From Dendrophyllia cribrosa (taxonomy: Eukaryota > Cnidaria > Anthozoa > Scleractinia > Dendrophylliidae): a stretch of 64,000 nt of DNA. Location of the stretch: NCBI GenBank assembly GCA_024195265.1, contig JAJLRJ010000009.1, positions 36,086,210 to 36,150,209 of the forward strand. Reading direction: 5' to 3'. The notes under the pieces are model-generated. The model was not told the DNA's origin and did no database searches. It saw only the letters and a list, made by a program, of their open reading frames with translations. Numbering within the stretch: the first letter of the stretch is position 1; each line of letters starts with the position of its first letter. Position numbers and translations under genes: made by a program. Below are positions 52,345 to 62,223 of the stretch, piece by piece.

Positions 52345-52556
52345 AGGAACCTGGGTGGAACCTAACAGTAACTTGGCAGTAACTTGACAATAATTTGACA
52401 GTTACTTAACAATAACTTAACAATAACTTAACAATAATTTGACAATAATTTGACAATAATTTGACAATAATTTGATAATAATTTGACAATAATTTGACAA
52501 TAATTTGACAATAATTTGATAATAATTTGACAATAATTTGACAGTTACTTGTTACA
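52345..52556. repeat. 11-bp tandem array (GACAATAATTT)
   Basis: About 17 units of GACAATAATTT/AACAATAACTT from 52366 to 52553, drifting in sequence, in the only long gap among the late genes. Confidence 0.9.
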
Positions 52557-52571
52557 TTTTTGTTTAAAAAA

Positions 52572-52596
52572 GATTATATATATATATATATCCACT
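52572..52596 (+). promoter_or_regulatory. Late-type promoter motif, TP-repeat gene
   Basis: A run of TATATATATATATATATCC directly before the ATG at 52597; expanded TA tract. Confidence 0.5.
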
Positions 52597-53139
52597 ATGA
52601 CCACACCACTCGAGACGATCTCTGAAGAAACTCCAACTCCAACTCCAACTCCAACTCCAACTCCAACTCCAACTCCAACTCCAACTCCAACTCCAACTCC
52701 AACCCAAACTGCCCGTGTTACCTCTGAGACCCCGAAAACAAAGCCTGCAAAAGAAAAGAACAAAGCTCACGTTGCTGCTGGCCATAAGCTAGTAGAATTC
52801 AACCGCAAGGCTCGTGAAGCAAAGAAAAAGGCCGAAGCACAAAAGCTTGCAAACCAACACTCAACAAGCGACACCAGTGGTGTAAACCAACCATCAACAA
52901 GTGACAGCAACTCAATCTTTTATATTCTGGGGGTTGGAGGGTTGGTTGTCTCTGCTGCGGGTGTGTATTACCAACGCGAAGCCATAATGCTAAAGCTTGG
53001 GCGCAAATCTAACACACCACCAACACCAGCAAACACACCAGCGGCACCCACTGCCACACCAGCAAACACACCAGCGGCACCCACTGCAACGCCCCCATCT
53101 CGAATTCCTGTAAGGCAAGGAATAAAAAAAATGGAATAA
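52597..53139 (+). CDS. Thr-Pro-repeat single-pass membrane protein, 180 aa
   Basis: Start ATG at 52597, right after the late motif. A run of about twelve Thr-Pro repeats (hexamer CCAACT in the DNA) forms a stalk at residues 11-35. A Lys/Ala-rich helix follows (FNRKAREAKKKAEAQKLA), then one membrane segment (YILGVGGLVVSAAGVYY) and a tail with NTPAAPTAT repeats. The hexamer run should be length-variable. A surface or membrane-anchored structural protein is likely; no family recognised. Confidence 0.65.
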   Translation: MTTPLETISEETPTPTPTPTPTPTPTPTPTPTPTPTQTARVTSETPKTKPAKEKNKAHVAAGHKLVEFNRKAREAKKKAEAQKLANQHSTSDTSGVNQPSTSDSNSIFYILGVGGLVVSAAGVYYQREAIMLKLGRKSNTPPTPANTPAAPTATPANTPAAPTATPPSRIPVRQGIKKME

Positions 53140-53161
53140 AAAACATATATATATACTGACC
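53140..53161 (+). promoter_or_regulatory. Late-type promoter motif, 87-aa gene
   Basis: ACATATATATATACTGACC before the ATG at 53162. Confidence 0.6.
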
Positions 53162-53425
53162 ATGAATCCTTTGCAAGCTGTGATGAATTCTGCTGCAATC
53201 GGAGGTGTGTTTCTTCTTTGGGTTGGATTTAATTCGGTCGCCTTTGATACAGTTTACAACTTGGTAATGAACAGGCACAACGAGCCCGAGTATGTGTTCG
53301 TGCCAGAGCCAGAGCCCGAGGCCGAGGCCGAGTCCGAGTCAGAGGCCGAGGCCGAGGCCGAGGAACCCCAAGCCCGATGCCGATGCCGATGCCGAACCAG
53401 AGGTCGGTCTGAGTCAGAAAAATAA
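53162..53425 (+). CDS. Small membrane protein with acidic repeat tail, 87 aa
   Basis: The N-terminal hydrophobic segment (AAIGGVFLLWVGFNSVAF) is followed by VMNRHNEPEYVFVP and an EPEPEAEA/ESEAEAEA repeat encoded by GAGGCC-type hexamers. The last 20 codons switch from acidic to Arg/Cys-rich. The alternative frame there stays acidic (PKPDADADAEPEV), so slippage in the repeat may have changed the C-terminus. Function unknown. Confidence 0.55.
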   Translation: MNPLQAVMNSAAIGGVFLLWVGFNSVAFDTVYNLVMNRHNEPEYVFVPEPEPEAEAESESEAEAEAEEPQARCRCRCRTRGRSESEK

Positions 53426-53452
53426 AAATCATATGTATACTGCACACAAACC
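53426..53452 (+). promoter_or_regulatory. Late-type promoter motif, 73-aa gene
   Basis: ATCATATGTATACTGCAC, a CATATGTATAC variant, before the ATG at 53453. Confidence 0.55.
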
Positions 53453-53674
53453 ATGTCTGACAACAAGCTTGTGAAGTCTATCCTGGACGCCGCAACAATC
53501 ACTGGCCTTGTCGCTGGTATTGGTTGGATTGGGAAAAAGACCATCAAAGAAAACTTCACTGCCGACCCCAGTGCAAGCTTGATGAACTACGTCAAGTTCA
53601 CAGCCGTCATGGCTGGCACCATCGCGCTGAAGAAATATCTCGAGGAGCAGAAAATCCTCCCAGACAATATGTAA
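53453..53674 (+). CDS. Small two-helix membrane protein, 73 aa
   Basis: Intact. Two hydrophobic segments (DAATITGLVAGIGWIGKK and VKFTAVMAGTIALKKYL) are separated by a short polar linker (KENFTADPSASLMNY). Small proteins of this plan recur in cnidarian Polintons next to the gene that follows here. Probably an internal or virion membrane protein; function unknown. Confidence 0.7.
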   Translation: MSDNKLVKSILDAATITGLVAGIGWIGKKTIKENFTADPSASLMNYVKFTAVMAGTIALKKYLEEQKILPDNM

Positions 53675-53692
53675 AAACCATATGTATACACA
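53675..53692 (+). promoter_or_regulatory. Late-type promoter motif, 145-aa gene
   Basis: ACCATATGTATACACA before the ATG at 53693. Confidence 0.55.
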
Positions 53693-54130
53693 ATGGCCTC
53701 GATTGCAATAATGGCCCTTGGCGCTGTTCTTAATGCGGCAGCTTTCACGGGCGGCAATTATCTCGCTAAATATCTGTCTGGAGATAACGGAAAGGCAGCA
53801 ATGGATGAGAAAATCCGTCACGACAAAGCCCTGGAACAATACCAAGCGGCTTACGCCAAATACCAGAAGGACCGCACCAAGCTCCTCGACTGGATTGCAG
53901 CCAACGATCGGATTAAACACCAAGCTAGCAAAAACGTCCAAACCACCGACCAAGCCCTGGTCTTGTATAACCAGATGCACCAAGCGCAACCAGATAAACA
54001 AATCAAAGACTACAAAGAGCCTCAGTTCTCGGACTTCTACAAACCCAGCCCACAACAGCAGAATGGTGAACTTGTGTTCATTGGAGGCACCCTGCTTGCG
54101 GGTGGGTATGCGGCTTATCGCTTTCTTTAA
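53693..54130 (+). CDS. Polinton membrane-associated protein, 145 aa
   Basis: Intact. The N-terminal hydrophobic segment (IAIMALGAVLNAAAFTGGNY) is followed by LAKYLSGDNGKAA, a long charged helix (ALEQYQAAYAKYQKDRTKLL), a conserved-looking EPQFSDFYKPS motif and a second hydrophobic segment (GGTLLAGGYAAYRFL). Both ends could insert in a membrane with the helix between. It follows the 73-aa gene by 18 bp. Function unknown. Confidence 0.7.
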   Translation: MASIAIMALGAVLNAAAFTGGNYLAKYLSGDNGKAAMDEKIRHDKALEQYQAAYAKYQKDRTKLLDWIAANDRIKHQASKNVQTTDQALVLYNQMHQAQPDKQIKDYKEPQFSDFYKPSPQQQNGELVFIGGTLLAGGYAAYRFL

Positions 54131-54163
54131 ATTGAAGAAATTAAAAACCGTTTATATACCACC
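54131..54163 (+). promoter_or_regulatory. Mixed early/late promoter motifs, 54164 gene
   Basis: AATTGAAGAAATT (early-type) followed by GTTTATATACCACC (late-type) before the ATG at 54164, the only place where both motifs lie together. Confidence 0.5.
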
Positions 54164-54470
54164 ATGGCCACACCCATTTCTAAAGAAGCTCGTGACGCAG
54201 CTGTGGAACACTTGAACCTTTTTCCAACATGCCCCTCGGATACAAAAGCTGAGGAACTAGCGCAAATGTTTCAGAAACTTGCTGAAGGAATGCGAATTCA
54301 TAACATTCCTCACGGCTCAAGAAACTGAGGAAATTAACCGAGCATTTCAGAAAGGGCTTGAACTTTCTCGAAACATTGCTCACGACCTTGTAAAACAACT
54401 TGATGAGGACGAAGAATTTGTTAACAGAGCTCTTGAAGAAGTGCGCCATGGACCGATCACCGATTCATAA
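54164..54470 (+). pseudogene. Small helical Polinton protein, frame-broken
   Basis: From the ATG at 54164 the frame reads MATPISKEARDAAVEHLNLF and LAQMFQKLAEGMR, then stops after 54 codons. A second frame continues from about 54300 with TAQETEEINRAFQKGLEL and VNRALEEVRHGPITDS to 54470. The two halves together look like one acidic helical protein of about 100 residues. The frame changes around 54285-54305. Function unknown. Confidence 0.6.
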
Positions 54471-54489
54471 ACAAACATATATACCCCCT
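54471..54489 (+). promoter_or_regulatory. Late-type promoter motif, integrase gene
   Basis: ACAAACATATATACCCCC before the ATG at 54490. The integrase belongs to the late class by this criterion. Confidence 0.6.
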
Positions 54490-56166
54490 ATGGAGACCAA
54501 ACTCTCAAAGATCTATTACAGTCCGAAAGGGTATTGGAAAGGTCTTGCCGCTGTAAAAAAGCTAGCTGCAGCGGCCAAGGTCTCTGATGCTGTCGCAAAG
54601 AAATGGCTGGTCAAACAAGCCCTTTGGCAAGTTTACCTCCCAGCGCCACGCGCTATCCCCCGGCCCAAGTTTGATGTCTCTTCACCCAATGCAGTTCATC
54701 AAGCAGATCTTCTCTTCCTGCCCCACGACAAACTTCCCCACGGGAGAAAGGTTTACAAATACGCATTAACCCTTGTTGATGTGGCTAACCGTTACAAAGC
54801 AGCAGAGCCCTCAAGTAGATTAAGGCCTGGTTCTAAATCATTTGTGATTCTTAAGCACATTTTTCAAAAATCAAAGTTTAAGGCATCTAAGAGGAATAGC
54901 AAATGATAAAATTAACCAAAATAGAAAACTAGAAAAAGAATCTCGAATTACATGATCACGTGATTGATCACGCCCTCTATTGTTTAAAAATTGCAACCAA
55001 CGATTCCCACCACTTGCTACATGTGCAGCTTCAGTTTCTCTGTATCAAAAGAATGAACCTAAAAAGTGTCTACGAAATCAGCTCGGAACGGGAGAAAACG
55101 TTACAATTTGTTAGTGCAATTGGTGTTCACTGACTAGTGCCAGTCCTCCTCTAAACAAAATTTTGAACAGGAAAAAGACGTTAAATGGCCTAGTCTCATT
55201 CCGACCGGTTTTACAGGAACACTATTAGTGGCCATTGTTTGGATCTATAGATGGAACGACATTTGCTCTCTAACTGGTGGGGCTTTCGAGTCAAAGAAAT
55301 TTTGGATAAAACAGGGCGTGGCTGGTCACGTGATGCAGTTACAAACAATTTTCTACAGGAAATTTGAAGAACTCTGGGTTATAATTAGCCTTAAACTATT
55401 AGTCCTAGAATACCTTGAAAACACTTTACAATAGACCACCCCCCTTTATATAATTTGAAAATCAGTAAAGGAACCAGGCCTTAATCTACTTGAGCCTCTG
55501 ACTTCGAAAGAGTCTGAAGAGGTGGCTAAAGCGTTTGGCCGGATATATAGGCGTGGGCCTTTGAAATGGCCTCAACTCTTGTAAGTTGACCCTGGGAAAG
55601 AGTTTATGGGGGCTGTGACTAAGACAATGGAAAACAACAAAACGACCATTCGTCGCGGGCGGGTTGATATCCACAGAGACCAAGCAATTGTGGAGAGATT
55701 CAATCGCACCCTGGCTGAAAGGTTGTTTGGTTATCAGTATGCCGTCGAAATGAATATGCCCTCTGGCCGCTCGACTGCATGGGTGAAAAGGATGCCAGAC
55801 GTTGTCTCGGCCTTGAACAATGAAGTGACAAGACTCACTGGCAAGAAGCCAAAGGATGCGATCAAAGAGAAAGCAATATCCTCCAAGCCCGCGACTCCAT
55901 ATGCTAGGCCTGTTGGGGTCTATGAGAAGAAGCTCCCTCCCCGGATGAGTGCGAGATATCTTTATTACCCCGGTGAGCTAGAAGGGGGTGGTAAGCGTGC
56001 GACTGATCCGATATGGTCTTTGAAGGTCCACAACATTGAGAAGGTTGTCACCAAGCCAGATGCGCCTGTCGTTTATTTCCTTTACGATGACCCTAAGAGA
56101 GGGTTTGTTCGTGAGGAGCTGATGGTTGTGCCACCGGCCACTCAGTTGCCCCCAGCTGGGTTGTGA
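54490..56166 (+). pseudogene. Retroviral-type (DDE) integrase, split by a MITE and a nonsense codon
   Basis: The N-terminal part (54490-54809) has a helical head (YYSPKGYWKGLAAVKKLAAA) and the first catalytic Asp in AVHQADLLFLPHD. A 685-bp insertion follows. Coding resumes at 55495 (LTSKESEEVAKAFGRIYRR) and is cut by a TAA at 55582-55584, just before the second catalytic Asp region (VDPGKEFMG). The third part (55606-56166) holds the catalytic Glu in QAIVERFNRTLAERLF and a C-terminal domain (SARYLYYPGEL, then FLYDDPKRGFVREELMVVP). The enzyme would join element ends to host DNA. Its last 25 bp overlap the 3' end of PolB. Confidence 0.9.
54810..55494. mobile_element. MITE inserted in the integrase gene (685 bp)
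   Basis: Perfect 24-bp inverted ends (CTCAAGTAGATTAAGGCCTG and the next four bases TTCC-type continuation). No coding capacity. The flanking duplication is short; CC on each side is the only match, so the superfamily is undecided. Confidence 0.8.
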
Positions 56167-59100
56167 AACTCGATTGGTTCTGTGTGGATGCCGTCTGGCA
56201 GCACCCAACGCTTGTCGTAATAAGCGGAAAAGCCCAGCTTGTGCTGTTCGTAAGTGAACATGGCCCCTTTGTGCATTCGGAAGCCACTGTTGGTGGCCAT
56301 GTCCCTGCCCCCCTGCAGGGCACTTTCGTACCTTTCCCAGCGAAGCTCGTTCTGCTTCTTGTTGACGCCCTTGGAGGACATCTTGGCCTCGCCGCTAGCC
56401 TCGTTTTCGACGTAATAACACTTGCTGCATAGGGCGATGGCCCGTGTGCCTTCCTTCTCAAGCTTGAACAAGCCCGGCTCTCTGCCGCTCCACTTGTCCC
56501 ACGCCAACCAATTCTTCTTCTCCGCCTCGAACTGGTCGCGAAGTTCCGGGCGAACGGCCTCTTCCAGAGTGTCGTGCGCAAGAGCGAAGTACATGCTGTC
56601 CGTGTCCATCTGGATGAGCTCGAAGTCGCGCCTGTCGATGAAGTAATCTAGGAAGTCGTAATAGAACTCCAGCATGCGAAGCTTGGCAAGTTGGTACACA
56701 ACAATGCCCACTTGAAACGGGCGGTCGATTGTGACCTTTTGCTTGCGCAGCTCGATCTTGTAAGCATCTCCAATCTCTTCGAGGTCATCGAACAAGGGTG
56801 AGCGGAGATGGTTGTCGACCTCGTCCTCGTCAGTTGTGTACAACGTTCTTGTCTGGCGCTCCACGGCTTCGATGAACTTGCCGTAAGCGCTGTTGCCAAG
56901 AAGCTTGAACACTTCAGCAAGCAGTGCCTTATCCTTGTCAGCGTCGCCTTTCCTTCGGTTGTGCGCGACCTCGCGAACGAACCAGTCGAAGAGATTTTTG
57001 GGTATGTAATCGATCGTGCGGTAGACTGCCGTGATCTTGAGCCCGATGTTGAGATACCACTTCAAGAGGGGTGCGTAGATCAGCATCTTTTTTGCTGACA
57101 ACACACCCAGAAGCTTTTTCTGGTCGGGAAAGCGGGTTCGGCCACTTTCTTGGAGGTAATCGTGCATATGCCGTGGAACGCATTCGTTAGGCACTGGTTG
57201 GTTGATGAAGAGCGGTGGAAACTCTTCGAACTGCTCCCACAACTCTCGGGGGACTTCGATGTCCACTTCCGCAAACCCGAACCATCTGCCTGTATGCAGA
57301 TTCATTTCGAGAGCTTTCGCTGCCTGCACCGGAGCATTGTAATGCACAACCTTCTCTATACCGCAGGGCATCTCCTGCAGCATCGTGCTTGGGTAAAGGG
57401 AGTTAGCATCGAACCCCACAATCCGTTTCGTGATGCGGGCTAAGTCGTATTTGTGAGAACGGATGTGGGTTTCGCCGCGCACGTGTTTGCGGGTGAAGAC
57501 CAGGCTTGGCCCGCCAACCACAGCCCCCTTCAGCATGGCGTAAGCTTCTGGGCCGGGGGCGTATAGTTCTGGAGCCTTGCGCCCCCCTCTCAAAGAGCCT
57601 CGCAAGACGTATTGCATTGATACTCCTGGCAAGGAGACCGCGTCTTTGAAGATGTCAACCCCGAGGCCCGTGTAAAAGCCCTTCATCGTTTGGAGAGCTT
57701 CAAGGAAGGGAGACACGTCTAGATTGTTGTAATACTCCAGCCAGTCTCCGAATGTCTTCATGCCTTTCTCGTGGAAGATGCGATTGCATTCTTCGTGCTC
57801 CTTGGGAGAAAGAACGAAGGCGTTTTTGAGTTGTGAGTACCAGCACTCGTATGGAGGAAGCCCCGGGTAATCCAGCTTGTCGGCGCTGTCAAACCACTCG
57901 TATGGGAGCCAGGACTTGGTCTGTGTCGCTCCATACGTCTTGACCCACTTGTCGTACGTGATGCCTGGGGCCAAATAATTCATGATGTCCAAGAACTTGT
58001 AGCTGGGAGTGTTGATGAACATGATGCGACCCTCTTTCTCCGCGGCGAAGACCCCGTTCTCTTGAGCGAAATGAGAAACAAAATACTTGCGGATAAGCTT
58101 GAGATCGTAATGGCCTGAGTTGAAGCCGACCACAGGCACTTGGTTGCACCATTTGTCGATGAGCTTGAGTTGCTTCTCAGGAAGATTCTCAAGGTCTGGG
58201 GGCATATATTGGCCAGCCACATCCTCTCGGATGGCTGAGGCCCGCCACTCCAGGGAGGCATAAAACAGCCCGATAAGCTCGTCAGGATCTTTGGAGCAAA
58301 TGTACTCAGGCTCAGGGTTCAACGTGTCGGCAATGGAGACTGAGATGGGCACATGCTCGCTTTCATAAGAGAGATCGCATGTCGGGCGAGCGGCCTTGGT
58401 CTTGTCCTGGTACGCTTCGAAGTCGTAGACGATCGCGTGGGGATATGTTTTGTTTCTTTTCTGTGGGCAACGATCATTCCACCAGGGGGAAGGCTTTTCG
58501 TGTTGCCACCTTTCCACCACGGTGTACACAGCGTCTCGAAGCAACTTAGTTCGTTGCAGAGTCTTTTGGTAGGCAACCATCCTTATGATTGTCTTGCCCT
58601 TTCGGGCATATATACCTTCCTCCCTCGTTCCCTCGGGGTAACATTCCTCGCAACCGTGCCAGAGACAACCGCGGAACTGAAAAACTGTCTTGCTTTCTGG
58701 GTGATAGCCGTCGACTGGAGCCCCACAAATATAGCGCTCACCACCATGGCCGCATCTGTGATGGTGGATGTGAATGTCACGCTGCTTCGCCTCCCACTCC
58801 AGCCAGCACACTGCCTTGACACCGAAACCGCCTTCTGGGTAAAAGGCTTTCTCAAAAGCTGACTCCGGAGGGAGGACACGTTTCCCGAGGCAGGCGATTT
58901 TGGTTTGGCCACGAGTACACGTCTTGGAGTGGCGCTTCAAGTTATCAGCCCGTGTGAACCTCCCACCGCACTCACCACCTTCTTGGTGATCAAGAAGGAG
59001 TGGCCCTCATGAATACCGACAGTCATGGTTGGAGTGCCCACCTTGTCGTAATTCGCAGGACTGTGAGATAAAATGAAGTCACCATTGGGGAGAACAAGAT

Positions 59101-59875
59101 ATGCGGCAATTCCTTGCTTGAAATGCCTTTCGATTTTAGAGAAGTGCCGCAAATTTAGCTGACCTCGAAGCCCCGGATAAACTGCGAAGAAGCTTTCCGC
59201 GAGTTCCCTGGTTCTGCGAGTTGAACGATCTATACGAGCTCCTCGATGGACAGCCAAGCAACGAAAGAGACAAAGATTGTCGTTGAAATTGTCAAGGGCA
59301 ATGACTTCTCTTTTGTTGCGAAGCCAATCAGGAAGACGCCCGAGACCTATTTGCAAGGGTTGTCGATCCAATATGACTTTAACATCAAGCAGGGCAGTGC
59401 GTTCGTAAACCCATTTGGTGTCAGGCCTGTTGAGTCTTGCGTTTTGAAGACGAAGCTCTTCCTGGGCTTGCAACCACTGTCGTGTCTCGGAAAGAGTGGC
59501 TAGCCAACGACTGTTGTGGTTGTTTTGATAAAACATTCTCAACTCCTCGGTTTCAGTGTTTCGTAACTCGAATGTGAAGCGTAAATTGATTGCGTGTCGT
59601 GTGTGAACATTTTGCTTGATTTTGTTCAGAATTCTGGCGACAAGAGAGTTTTCGAGATTGTTCACAAAGCGGACCCGGATTATTCGTCTGCCGTGTTCAA
59701 CCCATCGGTCAACCCGATCATAGATTTGAACAAGTTGTTCAAACTCTAGATCCGGTGGGTTGTTTTGAGGCTCGACCTCAGCATTATTGTCGTCGACATT
59801 TCGCGCCTGTGCGTCCAGCCAGGCAATCAGCTCGCGTTGATTGGCATCACGTCGTCTTCGCAGGGGTTGTGCCAT
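56142..59875 (-). pseudogene. Protein-primed type B DNA polymerase (PolB), one frame break
   Basis: From the ATG at 59875 the N-terminal frame (to 58937, 312 codons) contains LGRLPDWLRNKREV and FNDNLCLFRCLAVHRGAR, the usual N-terminal region of Polinton PolB. The main frame (58940-56142, 932 codons) begins inside a C2H2-like finger (a cysteine, then RADNLKRHSKTC-type residues). It carries exonuclease motifs YDFEAY, VVGFNSGHYDLKL and YYNNLDVSP, then polymerase motifs GFDANSLYPS, KLLGNSAYGK and QMDTDSMY. The TPR insertions expected for protein priming lie between the polymerase motifs. It replicates the element from its TIRs. The frame changes near 58940-58965; the catalytic domains themselves are intact. 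An in-frame TTG upstream of the ATG is not favoured. Confidence 0.92.
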
Positions 59876-59906
59876 ATATAAAGGGATTTTGGATTTCTTC
59901 AATTGG
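59876..59906 (-). promoter_or_regulatory. Early-type promoter motif, PolB gene
   Basis: On the minus strand CCAATTGAAGAAATCC, then CCTTTATAT running into the ATG at 59875. Mirror of the left-end arrangement. Confidence 0.6.
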
Positions 59907-60118
59907 TTATGTCTCGCTTGCCGTTGCGGGCGGGATCGGGAAAAAACGCATTTGACCCCCTCTTACGGGGTTTGAGGGAGGGGTGTCCAGAGTAGTTGTT
60001 AGAGAGGGACGTCAAATACCAGTTTTCGAACCCATAAAATAAGCTGTCCGAGCGCAGTGAGGACAGCTTATTTTATGGGTTCGAAAACTGGTATTTGACT
60101 CCCTCTCTAACAACTACT
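59894..60118 (-). repeat. Polinton right terminal inverted repeat (225 bp)
   Basis: Reverse complement of 37342-37566 with a handful of substitutions. Confidence 0.95.
59991..60118. repeat. Terminal hairpin of the right TIR
   Basis: Same hairpin as the left end, with the one-base bulge on the same (inner) arm and the same loop orientation relative to the end. Confidence 0.95.
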
Positions 60119-60124
60119 AGCATA

Positions 60125-62073
60125 TATTACCATACCCAATTCAAAAACAATGGAAAAATAAAATTTACCAGAGATAAAAAATTAACTACAACATATCCGT
60201 TTTCACTGAGTGACAATAACATAACAAGTAATCCAATTTGTTTCTAGCGGAACCCGCGGGCCGAAGGCCCGGCGGAGCACCATACTCATAGAACCTATGC
60301 CGTCATTTTTCATGGTCATAGCTAGCGGAATGTTTCGCGGGCGCGTTGTGCGACCGCCGAACGCCCGCCGCCGAACGCCCGCCGTACGCGTTGGACTAGC
60401 TCGCTGGCGCGTATGACGTCGCAAAACATGCGCGTGTGACGCCACAAAACATCCGGGATCTTTGAGGCTTTGTTTTTCGCGCGGCTACACAGCCGTCAGC
60501 TCGATAAACACTTTAGCCGTTGTAGGATTTTTATGCTGTTTTTAGCGGAGAATTAAAGTCGTTATTACCCAACATTTTTTTGGCGGTTTGCTACTCAAGA
60601 CAGGATACTAATTAAGGGATACTCAGAAGCCGCTTTAGTGGAAAGAGAAGAGCTTTCAGAGATAAAATCTTGCTTCGAGGAACTATATACGGTTTTAGCA
60701 ATGTGAAGAGATGGGTTCGTTTTACGGATTTCAGTACCAAAGCGGAGATTTAAAGAATTTCCAAGTACAGTAGTCGCCGGAGGGACTTAAAGGTAAAACA
60801 AATTACATTTTTCGATGGGAATTTATCTTGATATTAATCTGTGATTGACTTTTTGTTTGTGTTCTCGTTATGTTTTGGAGAATTGTTTATAAACGTGTAG
60901 CTTAAATTCAGTTGTATTAATTTCTTGAATTTCATCAAAGACACGGCTCGGCCTCGATGCGCTATAAATGGTACGCGTTTGCTTTTAAACAAACTCATGG
61001 AGATTTGAATAAAATTTTTCGAAAGAAGATTGTGTTGTCCATTTTTATGTGTTTGTTCATTCATTACAGAGATTGAAAAGCGATTTTATGTAAACAAAAC
61101 AAGACTTAGATTTTATACTCGCGTCGCCTTATGCAAATATGCCTTTTGTGTATTTTTGCAATTTTAAATTCCAAATCAGTTTCTCGGGAATTTTTTGACA
61201 AGCAACAACTGTATTTTCGGAAAATAGTCGTAATAGTTATTCTAGACGGAGAAAAAGTTGTTTTTGTGAACTTTTGTACGGTCTAAATGTACTGTGCAGA
61301 CGGTCGGGTAATACTATTTTTGAGAATTGCTAAAATTGAAAAATAGCCCGGTCGTCAATATTAATCTTACTTCTTGTGCTTCCGACCTTTCACCTATTAG
61401 TTAAGTTTCATCTTAGTTAAGCTTGTTCAGAGGGTCTTCAGAGGGCGCCGCTGTTAGGCTAAGCCTAACGATATATATTATAACCTGTAGCTGAATATAC
61501 GATTGATTATAAATCTCGGGAACTTCTGAGGTGATTTGAAAAACATTCCACATGAATATTCCACAATAGACGTCAGTTTATACGTACCAATCAACTCCAG
61601 TGACGAGAACGTTAACAGAAGAACTACAAATTTCAGAAATGAATTTGAAAATTTTGACCTAAACCAGTATAATCAAGAGGCGGTTAATAAAATAACTCGT
61701 ATCTTTGTTGATTTAATGCAAAAGTAAACAGGTTTTCAATTATCATGCTAGTGTGTGGTGGAATGCTATAATGTTAACAAACGTTTTACTCTTTCAGCGA
61801 ATCTATTTTAATAATTAAATGGACCAGTGAAGGGGAAATTGTCAAATATATTTATTTGTCTCCAATAAAGCTGCTCCTCAATTCCTTATGATAGTGTGCT
61901 AGCTGTGATTAGTTGCAAAATTGAATTTGGATTTTAATCGCCCGCAAGAATAGTGTTTTGGAATGAGTACAGTACCGTGTTCTTCCTTCGCACACGGTGA
62001 TCTCCAGAGGCTTACCTACGGAACCATTTCATGGCTTAATGCTCCTTTCAAAGCATGTTTACTGATTATGAGC
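60125..62073. other. Host sequence right of the Polinton, no firm gene
   Basis: A GC-rich stretch with GCCGAACGCCCGCC repeats lies at 60345-60390. A 63-codon frame at 61536-61727 (NIPHEYSTIDVSLYVPIN, ending TRIFVDLMQK) has protein-like composition and could be a terminal exon. No splice partner or family was recognised, so it is not called as a gene. Confidence 0.35.
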
Positions 62074-62076
62074 TTA

Positions 62077-62220
62077 TAGGTGGTTTTCATGTTACGTCAT
62101 CGCCGCCATGCTGGTGGACATAAACAATAGTTCTCTCATTAGCTCCTTTTGTTCGTCCACCAGCATTGTTCGTTTCACTATTGTTTTCTATGTCTCTAGA
62201 GATTGATTGCAAACCACCTA
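62077..62220. mobile_element. Harbinger-like MITE, copy 2 (144 bp)
   Basis: Same element and orientation as 36898-37043. Flanked by TTA at 62074-62076 and 62221-62223. TIRs TAGGTGGTTT/AAACCACCTA. Confidence 0.85.
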
Positions 62221-62223
62221 TTA

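Larger units (their letters stand above)
37342..60118. mobile_element. Polinton/Maverick element, cnidarian type, decayed
   Basis: Length 22.8 kb. The termini begin AGTAGTTG and end CAACTACT, inside 225-bp inverted repeats. TAGCATA occurs at both flanks (37336-37342 and 60118-60124), which gives a target duplication of about 6 bp, as in Polintons; the exact boundary is ambiguous by one base. It encodes PolB, retroviral-type integrase, packaging ATPase, major and minor capsid proteins and about a dozen accessory proteins. Two other transposons are nested inside (43671-48110 and 54810-55494), and six or more genes are broken, so this copy is inactive. No cellular gene is evident apart from one captured inside a nested insertion. 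Confidence 0.95.

Noticed and set aside
61536..61727. 63-codon frame as a gene
   Set aside because: Composition is protein-like but no family, promoter or splice partner could be supported.
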